A stretch of 23,457 nucleotides of DNA, taken from contig DKUU01000017.1 of the NCBI GenBank assembly GCA_002490835.1, positions 64,709 through 88,165 on the forward strand, written 5' to 3'. The stretch is from Lachnospiraceae bacterium UBA7196 (GTDB lineage Bacteria > Bacillota > Clostridia > Lachnospirales > Lachnospiraceae). The position numbers and the translations under genes are program-made. The notes beneath the pieces were generated by a model. It made no database searches and was not told the DNA's origin. It was given only the letters and a program-made list of their open reading frames with translations. This document shows positions 15,186-22,500 of the stretch, piece by piece; the first letter of the stretch is position 1; each line of letters starts with the position of its first letter.

Positions 15186-16100
15186 TCACTTATGCAAAAT
15201 ATTTTTATTCACTATCGATTCAATCTCAGAAATTTCCACCTCTAATTCCTCCGCAATCTTGGGAATGCTTTTCCCTTTGGACAATTTCCTCTGAATCTGT
15301 TCCCGCAGAAGCTCCTCTCTGCCTTCTTCCTTCCCTTCACGAAAGAGCGTCCTGAAATGCTTCTTCTCATCATATTCCGTCAAGATCATATGCAACACCT
15401 CCGCTTTCTGCTTCATCAGGATATCCTTAAGAATCCCTCTTTCAATGCAGGTGTCGATAGCCGTATGGACAGCTTCTTCCCTGCGCATCCCGCTTCTTAT
15501 GTTCTCCTCGATCTCCGAAGAAAACTCTGAATATTCCCACAGTCTGCGGCACTTCTCAAGAAGCGCCTGATTGTAGCCGCGGTTAATGTTCAGTACCTCG
15601 CAGGTACATTCGAGACAGCCGCTCCCCCGTCCCGTAGAAAATGAGTCTGACAGGTAGAGTATCAGGTTATCCGTCTGCATCCCGCCGCCGTTATAAAAGA
15701 CTATGTATACGGGTGTGGGCAGTTCCACCCGTTTCGTGCCGTTAATGTCATCATTTCGTGAAGCAAGAAGCCCCTCAAACTGTTGTGCAAAATAAAGTAG
15801 ACCCCGCAGGGGCATATTGGGGTTCCGGGTACTTTGGTGTTCATAAAGGTTTAAGGTATTTCCGATCATAAAGGACAGATCATTCTTCATCTTCATAAAG
15901 ATCACGTCCTCCATAGTGACCACCTCAAGTTCCTCCGGGTCCTGATATGTACTGCCATTTAGGGCGTTATAAAGATCCAGAAGATCCTGTTTGTCCTGAA
16001 AAAGACGTCGGAAAAGCACATCCCTGTACTTATAATTATTTCGAAGTCTTCTCCACCAGTTCCCGTGTCGGAACCAATTTCTTTTATTTCGTTTTACCAT
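15186..16100 (-). CDS. Rpn-type PD-(D/E)XK nuclease / putative transposase
   Basis: The 304-residue product starts MVKRNKRNWFRHGNWWRR. The ATG at 16100 follows GGAGG (16112-16108) by seven bases; a longer reading from 16124 lacks such a site. Features of the family: KYRDVLFRRLFQDKQDLLDL, the LYNALNGSTY motif, and the nuclease core with Asp in KNDLSF and the Glu and Gln of LYEHQST, then MPLRGLLYFAQQFEGL. The C-terminal half is helical, with FREGKEEGREELLREQ and a final small helical domain (SIPKIAEELEVEISEIESI) that resembles a DNA-binding helix-turn-helix. Relatives are recombination-promoting DNA endonucleases, usually multicopy. It appears intact. A cluster of hairpins lies just upstream. 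Its cellular role is uncertain. Confidence 0.85.
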   Translation of the reverse strand: MVKRNKRNWFRHGNWWRRLRNNYKYRDVLFRRLFQDKQDLLDLYNALNGSTYQDPEELEVVTMEDVIFMKMKNDLSFMIGNTLNLYEHQSTRNPNMPLRGLLYFAQQFEGLLASRNDDINGTKRVELPTPVYIVFYNGGGMQTDNLILYLSDSFSTGRGSGCLECTCEVLNINRGYNQALLEKCRRLWEYSEFSSEIEENIRSGMRREEAVHTAIDTCIERGILKDILMKQKAEVLHMILTEYDEKKHFRTLFREGKEEGREELLREQIQRKLSKGKSIPKIAEELEVEISEIESIVNKNILHK

Positions 16101-16155
16101 AGATTTTCCTCCATTATAGCACATTCTCAGATGCCGTTACAGTATAATATTTAAG

Positions 16156-16298
16156 AAAGAATTACGAAGTAATTCTTTGGTCGCAGGATGCTGATCCTGC
16201 GATCCATATACAGTTTTATTGGACTGAATACAAGAGGTAACGGCTCTTTTGCTCAGTCCGTTTACAATAAATACGGGATTATTTCCGACAACCGGAAA
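16156..16298. repeat. Cluster of four hairpins between the nuclease gene and the insertion sequence
   Basis: Four inverted repeats lie in 143 bp: AAAGAATTAC/GTAATTCTTT (16156-16178, 3-base loop); CGCAGGAT/ATCCTGCG (16182-16201, 4-base loop, stem extendable to 11 pairs); GGACTGA/TCAGTCC (16221-16259) with an inner AAGAG/CTCTT; TTTCCG/CGGAAA (16282-16298, 5-base loop). None has a convincing U-run. A fifth hairpin, the left direct repeat of the insertion sequence, follows 13 bases later. This may be a dispersed palindromic repeat, a structured RNA leader of the nuclease gene, or a target region for mobile DNA. Confidence 0.7.
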
Positions 16299-16310
16299 GA
16301 ATCTTTTAGA

Positions 16311-16340
16311 TGGAGAGATATCTTGCAGGATATCTCTCCT
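16311..16340 (+). repeat. Left 30-bp direct repeat, palindromic
   Basis: This 30-bp copy is identical to 17996-18025. Its core is an 11-bp inverted repeat (GGAGAGATATC and GATATCTCTCC) around TTGCAG. The loop reads the same way at both ends of the element, so the copies are direct repeats rather than part of the terminal inverted repeats, as expected for a duplicated target that was itself a hairpin. Confidence 0.8.
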
Positions 16341-17860
16341 CAGACTGTAGACAAAGCGGCTCTGGTGCGTGTGTACCAGAGCCATTTTTCTTTTATGAAG
16401 TAAATTGCATCTAAAACAGAAATTCTGAAAAATCCTCTTTCCCCCAGAAGCCCCCTTTTCGCTTTGATCTTTGCCAGTTTTTTCAGATTCATGCATGCAT
16501 ATGTAAGTCCGACTTTCATTTCCATCCGGGCTTTGCCATACATCTGTGTATACCGGAACCCATGATTCTCCTTTGCGGTCCCAAAGATCCGTTCTATGGT
16601 CTCTTTTCTGAGTGCATATAGATCCTTCATTCCAAGTGTGTGGCGGATATCTTCACATATCTCCATGTATGGTTCCCAGATATGACGTGTCACAACCTTG
16701 ATTTGATCCCTGCTTTCCGTACACTGTGAAAGATACGGGCATTCTGAGCAGGATGCTCCGCAGCTTTTATACTCCCTGTATCCGTCCCTGTTTGTTGTGC
16801 GGTATGTCAGCACTTTATTGTTGGGACAGATATAACAGTCATAATACTCATCATATACATACTCATATTTCTTGAAAAATCCCTCCTTGGTCATTGGTCT
16901 TTTGTAAGGTAAGAGAGGTTTGATCCCGTCATCTATCAAAAGCTTTGCGATCGCCGGCGTTTTATAGCCTGCATCTGCAACCAGTGTTTCTATGCCGATG
17001 CCCTTTATCTTGTCATACAGTCCCTTAAATGTCCTGCTGTCATGCAGATTCCCGGGGTTGATCGTATAACCAAGGATCCAGCCGTTCTTATCACAGGCAG
17101 TTTCTATTGCGTAGGCAAATACATTCCTGTGTTCCCCTTTGCGGAACCATCCGCTTTCGGGATCCGTAGTACTGCTGTTTATTGTTTTGGTATCTTTGGG
17201 AAGGTCATCCGTGGATTCTCCGGGATCACCTCCAGCCGACGGTGTGCTGTCGTTATCATCATCGCCCTTATCATTCTTTTCTTTCAGAGGCTTCTTCCCA
17301 TGGGCTTCCCTGTCTTCGTTGATCTCCTTTTTTAACAGTTCCTCATAAAACAGAGCTTCTTCGTGGGCAATACGCTTCTGCATCTTTTTGTTGTTGGCTC
17401 TTGCTTTTACATGAGTGGCATCCACAAAAACCTCGGCAGGATCAACAAGTTTAAACTTATAACATTCCATCAGGATGTGGGAAAATATCTGTTCAAAAAG
17501 GTCAGTATCCTTAAAGCGTCTGGTGTAGTTTTTCCCGAAGGTAGAAAAATGCGGCACCTTATCCATCATATCCAGACCGAGAAACCATCGGTAGGCAACA
17601 TTTACCTCGATTTCTTTGCAGGTCTGCCGCATGCTCTTGATTCCATAGAGATACTGGATAAAAGGGATCTTGATCAGCATGACAGGATCCATGCTTGGGC
17701 GTCCGTTGTCGTGCGAGTATTTGTCAATTACAAGATCATAAATGAAGTTCCAGTCAATTGCCTTGTCTATGATCCTCAGAAGATGATCCTGAGGAACCAT
17801 GTCATCCATACAAAGGAACTGGATCTGTTCTCTCTTTTTATCTGCATTCTGTGTCATCAT
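16340..17860 (-). CDS. IS1182-family transposase
   Basis: The 506-residue product starts MMTQNADKKREQIQFL at 17860; the second ATG at 17857 is equally possible, and the ribosome binding site is weak (CAGG, about 12 bases away). Residues about 50-120 are the N-terminal DUF772-type domain (GRPSMDPVMLIK, SMRQTCKEIEVN, PHFSTFGKNY). The DDE catalytic residues appear to be D147 (FVDATHVKA), D296 (VADAGYKT) and E423 (ETIERIFGTAKENHGFR). Between the last two is a Cys-rich segment (CGASCSECPYLSQC). The charged, low-complexity stretch around 190-225 is a linker. The gene is intact. Its last codon, TGA, uses a base outside the inferred insertion-sequence end. Its own promoter lies about 35 bp upstream. 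Confidence 0.93.
   Translation of the reverse strand: MMTQNADKKREQIQFLCMDDMVPQDHLLRIIDKAIDWNFIYDLVIDKYSHDNGRPSMDPVMLIKIPFIQYLYGIKSMRQTCKEIEVNVAYRWFLGLDMMDKVPHFSTFGKNYTRRFKDTDLFEQIFSHILMECYKFKLVDPAEVFVDATHVKARANNKKMQKRIAHEEALFYEELLKKEINEDREAHGKKPLKEKNDKGDDDNDSTPSAGGDPGESTDDLPKDTKTINSSTTDPESGWFRKGEHRNVFAYAIETACDKNGWILGYTINPGNLHDSRTFKGLYDKIKGIGIETLVADAGYKTPAIAKLLIDDGIKPLLPYKRPMTKEGFFKKYEYVYDEYYDCYICPNNKVLTYRTTNRDGYREYKSCGASCSECPYLSQCTESRDQIKVVTRHIWEPYMEICEDIRHTLGMKDLYALRKETIERIFGTAKENHGFRYTQMYGKARMEMKVGLTYACMNLKKLAKIKAKRGLLGERGFFRISVLDAIYFIKEKWLWYTRTRAALSTV
16358..16383 (+). terminator. Inward-facing terminator at the left end of the insertion sequence
   Basis: On the plus strand GGCTCTGGT (16358-16366) pairs with ACCAGAGCC (16375-16383), followed by ATTTTTCTTTT. 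It would stop transcription entering the element from the left, antisense to the transposase. It lies within the last codons of the transposase gene. Confidence 0.7.
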
Positions 17861-17893
17861 AAGTAGAAATACCTGCCTTGATTTGATACTTCT

Positions 17894-17902
17894 ATTATAA
17901 CA
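17894..17902 (-). promoter_or_regulatory. Extended -10 promoter of the transposase
   Basis: TGTTATAAT (17902-17894) is a consensus extended -10. No good -35 lies at 16-18 bases upstream; TTGCGG occurs at 20. The predicted start near 17887 is downstream of the terminator at 17961-17978, so the gene is expressed from inside the element. Confidence 0.55.
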
Positions 17903-17960
17903 GAAAAGCACTTTAAAAGCCGCAATAATAATGGATCTTCGACATTTATCATAGAAAAAT

Positions 17961-17978
17961 CCCGCACAAAAGTGCGGG
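17961..17978 (-). terminator. Inward-facing terminator at the right end of the insertion sequence
   Basis: On the minus strand CCCGCAC and GTGCGGG pair around TTTT, followed directly by ATTTTTC. It would stop transcripts entering from the CapA-family side before they reach the transposase gene. Confidence 0.8.
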
Positions 17979-17995
17979 ACTTTGTCTACAGGCTG

Positions 17996-18025
17996 TGGAG
18001 AGATATCTTGCAGGATATCTCTCCT
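17996..18025 (+). repeat. Right 30-bp direct repeat, palindromic
   Basis: This is identical to 16311-16340 and in the same orientation. A separate small hairpin (GACAGA at 18028-18033, TCTGTC at 18041-18046) lies 2 bp outside it. The sequence TGTCTACA at 18043-18050 also occurs in the right terminal inverted repeat, possibly by chance. Confidence 0.8.
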
Positions 18026-18095
18026 TTGACAGAAAAGAAGTCTGTCTACAATGATTATTATAAATGAAATAAAAAGATAACGCAAGCCGCTTTCT

Positions 18096-19391
18096 CTACC
18101 AGCTCACAAACCCCTCCGCATCGATCTGCACGCCCTCGGAAATGCTGCGCAGATAGGCAAGCACCCGCTCCTTCTCCGCACCTTCCAAAAGGGTGGTGCG
18201 GCAGCCGCTCTGGAGACAGGGGACAAACTGATAACTCACGATCCCCGACGCGTCGATCACCACTTCCACCATGCCGGTGTCCAAGGTCTTTGAATTGAAC
18301 CAGAAATTGCCCATGCTGTAAATTATGGGCACGCCCCGGATCGCGCCGAGGGGCTGCAGACAATGGGGATGATCGCCGATGATCAGATCCGCCCCCGCGC
18401 CGACCAGTTCCGGCGCCTGCTTTAACTGCGCCCAGTCAAGCTCCGCCACGTTCTCCGTCCCCCAATGGACGTAGACCACCACGAAGTCACTGTTGCGGTC
18501 CGCCTCCCGCACCGTCTCCATCAGCTTGTCGCCGTTCCAGCAGCGGAAAACGCCGGGAGAATCCGCCGTCGCCTCCTTGGTGTCGGGCGTATCCAGCCGC
18601 TCGATCTGGGTGGCCGACACAAAGGCGATCTTGAGATCACCGACAATATAATAGACAGGTTTTCTCGCCTCGTCGATGTTACGGCCCGCGCCCACATAGG
18701 GGATTTCCGCTTCCCGCAGGGTATCCAGCGTATCCGTCAAAGCATCCGGCCCGTAATCGTAAGCGTGGTTATTGGCCAAGGACACAATATCGACACCCAT
18801 GTCAGTTAAATAAGCCACCGTCTCCGGACGCGCCCGGAAAGTAAACTGCTTCTCCTCAAGAGGGGTCCCGCGGTTAGAATAGGCAAACTCATTGTTTAAC
18901 ATCATCACATCCGCCGCCTGCATCCGCTCGATCACTTCGGGAGACACCCCCTTGGAGATATCGCCGTCCGCGCGCACCAGACCGGTGATCGCATAATGGT
19001 CATCAAAAAGAACGTCCCCCGCAAAAGTAAGAGTCGCCTGTCCGGCCACGGCCGGCTCCCTGACATAGATATTATTTTCCGCAAGGTAAGCCGGATCATC
19101 CAGTTCGCTCTGGTACTTGGAAGGCGGCTCCTCCTGTTCCGATACAGGTGCCGTTTCCGCACTTTCGGAAGGCTCCTGCGGCATCTGCGCCATCTGCGTC
19201 GTATCCGGCTCTTCCTGTCCGCCGTTGACTACATTAGTCGATTGTTCCCTGACCGGCTCCGTGATCCAGTGGTGCGCCGCGAGCGCAAAAACACCTATCG
19301 CCGCCACCATGGTCAAGGTGATCATAAAAGGAAGGAAGAAGCTTCGCATCCTGATTCTTTTTTTCTTTTTTCGTGATTTCTTTTTTGCCAT
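18096..19391 (-). CDS. CapA-family protein, membrane-anchored
   Basis: The 431-residue product starts MAKKKSRKKKKRIRMR at 19391, nine bases after AGGA; two earlier in-frame ATGs (19424, 19418) fall at or before the predicted transcription start. A very basic N-terminus precedes one membrane helix (about residues 17-39), then a Gln/Glu/Pro-rich linker to about 110, then an extracellular CapA (PGA_cap) domain of metallophosphatase fold. Motifs include TFAGDVLFDD, LNNEFAYSNRG, SLANNHAYDYG, YVHWGTEN, GDHPHCLQPL and YSMGNFWF. Family members take part in poly-gamma-glutamate capsule formation, but many Clostridia carry stand-alone copies of unknown role. No capBC-like genes are seen nearby, so capsule synthesis is not implied. 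Confidence 0.9.
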   Translation of the reverse strand: MAKKKSRKKKKRIRMRSFFLPFMITLTMVAAIGVFALAAHHWITEPVREQSTNVVNGGQEEPDTTQMAQMPQEPSESAETAPVSEQEEPPSKYQSELDDPAYLAENNIYVREPAVAGQATLTFAGDVLFDDHYAITGLVRADGDISKGVSPEVIERMQAADVMMLNNEFAYSNRGTPLEEKQFTFRARPETVAYLTDMGVDIVSLANNHAYDYGPDALTDTLDTLREAEIPYVGAGRNIDEARKPVYYIVGDLKIAFVSATQIERLDTPDTKEATADSPGVFRCWNGDKLMETVREADRNSDFVVVYVHWGTENVAELDWAQLKQAPELVGAGADLIIGDHPHCLQPLGAIRGVPIIYSMGNFWFNSKTLDTGMVEVVIDASGIVSYQFVPCLQSGCRTTLLEGAEKERVLAYLRSISEGVQIDAEGFVSW

Positions 19392-19431
19392 ATATAAAAT
19401 CCTGTCCGCACTGCTCATTGCCATCGCGTAT

Positions 19432-19437
19432 ATTATA
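19432..19437 (-). promoter_or_regulatory. -10 element before the CapA-family gene
   Basis: A perfect TATAAT (19437-19432) lies 40 bp upstream of the chosen start. The best -35 is TTGCGA at a short 15-base spacing, so the promoter is plausible but not strong. It sits downstream of the terminator of the preceding gene, which supports separate transcription. Confidence 0.5.
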
Positions 19438-19481
19438 CCATAACTTATCCTATCGCAAAATACATTCGCGCAAACAGAAAA

Positions 19482-19506
19482 ATCCCCCGCCGTACAAGCG
19501 GGGGAT
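19482..19506 (-). terminator. Terminator of the surface-protein gene
   Basis: Seven bases after the stop codon, ATCCCCCGC and GCGGGGGAT form a 9-bp GC-rich stem around a 7-base loop. The minus strand continues with TTTT directly after it (19481-19478 region). This is a strong intrinsic terminator. Confidence 0.9.
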
Positions 19507-19513
19507 CCCTCAT

Positions 19514-22500
19514 CTATTGACCTGCCGTCGGATTCATAAAGACGGGCTTTTGTTTAATGGTAAACTTCACGGTCACGCCCGCGCCGTAAAGGTCCGTTCC
19601 CGTGACGGTGACGCTGCCCTTATTTTTCCCGGCCGCGATATTTGCCCCGTAACTTACGGTGTAGTCACCCGCCGCCGTTCCTTCTTTCTTCGTCAGTTTC
19701 GTCAGGCCGTAAGCGCCGCCCTGCGCGGTCGGCTTTGTCAGTGCCGCTTCATCCGTCACCTTATCCTTCTTTGCATTTCTGACCGCCTTTGCCTCGCCGC
19801 AGTAGACCGTGACGGCAGGCGTCCTCTGCGTCCCGTTGTAGGTGGTCTGTCCGCCCGTTTCGTCCACAAGGATATAGAGGGTATTCGCGGTGAACTTCGT
19901 CCGATAGACGGAAAGATCGACCGTGACCGGTTCTCCCGTTTTATAGCCGCTCCCAGCAAGCGCCGTGATTTCGGCATAAGGGCGTTTTGCGTAAACCGCC
20001 GCCCATGCCGCCGCGTCCGCTCCCTGCGCGCCGTCTCCCGCTTTCAGGGTCTCCAGAGCATCCAGCCACTCTTTCACCGCTTTCTGGGTGTTGTTATGAT
20101 ACGCCACCTTATAATCTTTTGCCGTGAGCGCCTTCTTGCCATCCTTCACAGTGATTTTCGGCTGGTATAGATAGTCTTCCCTCTGCTGCTTCGCGTTAAA
20201 GGCTGTGGCCGCCGCTGTCACGGTCAGTTTCGGGTTCGCCTTCATCTCTACATCGCTGATATGGAAGAAAACCTTCACACTTCCCTTATAATTTCCTTTT
20301 CCTTTGACGGTCATCGCCGGCTGCTTTTTCTTCGCCGCCTCATCCGCCTGCCTGACGGTGTTGTCCGCATAGCTTACAGTATAGTCCGTCCCTTCCTTCA
20401 GCACGGTCTTTTCCTCATTTTCCCCTATCAGGGTAAGGACGATATGGTCAGCGGGCTTCGCCCCCTCCCTGCTGTAGTCCACCGTGCCGTTTAGCTGATA
20501 GAAGGGATTGCCTTGGGCATCCGTCTGCTTCGTCAGACTGTAACCCGCACCGGCGTTCTCCCCGCCCGCCGCGGGAACCGCCCCAAACACCACCGGCTCC
20601 TTCGCGATATCCGCTTCCCCGATCTTAAAAGTCTTTTGAAAGCTGCCGCTGTAACCGGACTCCGGCCGCGCGGTAAAGATCATCGTCGCCGTCCCCTTCT
20701 TCACGTTATTCTTATAGCTGACGGTATAGTGCGTCCCGTAAACAAGCGGTTGGGCCGGCTTTGCGGGCGTTTTCCCTGTCGCCTTTACCGGTTTTGTGCT
20801 CAGGTACACCGTATCCTGCGTCACGGCCTTTCCCGTATATGACATCACAGTCCGGAAGGCGTCCGCCTGCGGATCGTTCGGCTTACCCGCATCATAGGCT
20901 TTCACATCGACCGTATTCGCGGCAAACTTCTCCCCCGTGATCTTAAAGGTCACGCTCTTTGTGCCGGCATAGTCTCCCATGCCCGTGATGGTCATGGTCG
21001 CCGTGCCCACGGCGCGGTTCGTGCCCGAGTAATCGACGGTGTAATCTTTCCCCCAGACCAGACTTTCCCCGCCGGCTTTTCCGTTCTTGGCGGCTTTCAC
21101 AAGGAAGATATCGTCTGCATTCGCTTCCGTCTCACTGCTCCATATGCCCGGAGCCGTCACTTTATGATACTTCTTTGTCGCAGCATCATAGTATCCAGGC
21201 GTCAGCAGCACGTCTTCCCCCGTGTAAGCAAAGGTCTTCTGATTCCTGCCGAGGGTGATGGACGCGTTCTTCATCAGGTTCTGCTTTTCGGACACATGAA
21301 TGGTGCGTCTGATCTCGCCCGCATAGTTCCCCGCTCCCTTTACGGTCAGCAGGAAGGCGCCGCAGCCGCCTTTCGGGATCATGGGCAGGACATACTTCTT
21401 CCCATTCAGCTGCCCTTCCTTCTTCCAGTCTGCGGAAAGGTATGTTTTCGTCCCGTCCGTCCCTGTCGTCCATGCGCTCTGCGCGCTTTCTACACTGAGG
21501 GACACGGTGAAATCCGTCCCAGCCTTCATTGCCTTCTTATATTTCAGGGAACCGAAAACATTCTGCTCCTTATTTTTGTTCACTGTAAGCTGATCCGTGT
21601 ACTTCAAGGTCACGCCCGCCGCAGGCGCGCCGTCGCCGATCGCCGCCGGACGGATGCAGAAGTTCTTGCAGACGGTCTGCGTGTAGTTGCCCTTCCCGAT
21701 CACGGCGACATAGGGCGCGGTCTTATCAAAGCCCGGCTTTGCGCCGTCCGCTCCCGCTTCTCCCCTGCCCGGCAGGAGATCTTTGAACGTTTCCTGATCC
21801 TTCTTTCCGAGGTTGACGGCCTCCGCCACCGCTCCGGACGCGCCGTTTCCGCCCGCGTTCATGTTATTAAAATACTTTACGGTATAGTCCTTATTTGGCT
21901 TTAAGAGGGTCTCCCCGTCGCTGTCATAGACGACGACCGCGGGTTTCTGTGCGCTGCCCGTAAAAGTAAGGTCTTCGATGTCCTGTATTATGTACGTCTT
22001 TGGTTTCTCTTCCGGGGGATCGTACCGCCAGCAGGCATAGAGGGTCATGTCGCCGTCCACCGTGTCCGCGGCAAAGTTCCACTCCTTTCCTTTGACAAAG
22101 TCCTGATCCCGATACCACCCGATAAAGAGGTAGGTCTTCCCGTCTTCGGTAGCGCTCTGCGGATTCTGCACCGCCTCCGCAAGTTCGATAAGGCTCCCCG
22201 CCTCCACCTCCACCCAAGCAGGCGTTCTCGCGCCGTGTCCCATCCAGTCGAGGGTCACCCTGTACGTGACCGTCTCCTCGAAGAGGATAATCTTTACGGT
22301 CAGCTGCGCATCCTCATAGTTTGCAAAGGAGGCCATGACCTGAAAGGTCGCAAAATCCCCTCTCGTGCCCGCGTTGGTGGCGTAGGTGAGAACGCCGTGT
22401 TCATTGATATTCTCCGTAACCGGCGGCGTTTTAAAGACCGCCCCGGCAACAGTGTCATCCTCCACAACGCTCCCTTCCACGACGCGAAAGCCCGTCGGCT

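Larger units (their letters stand above)
16341..17995 (-). mobile_element. Complete IS1182-type insertion sequence, about 1655 bp
   Basis: The ends carry 16-bp terminal inverted repeats, CAGACTGTAGACAAAG at 16341-16356 and the complement of CAGCCTGTAGACAAAG at 17980-17995, with one mismatch. One intact transposase gene fills the element. It is bounded by perfect 30-bp direct repeats, and inward-facing terminators sit just inside both ends. The identical flanks and open frame suggest a recent and possibly active insertion. It separates the CapA-family gene from the hairpin cluster and nuclease gene. Confidence 0.88.

Noticed and set aside
16114..16119. TATAAT just before the nuclease gene as its promoter
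   Set aside because: It is so close to the ribosome binding site that the RNA would start after it, and the -35 match is poor.
16137..16496. A 119-codon minus-strand frame across the insertion-sequence end
   Set aside because: It reads through the hairpins, the direct repeat and the transposase gene in another frame. It has no start signal and only reflects the palindromes.
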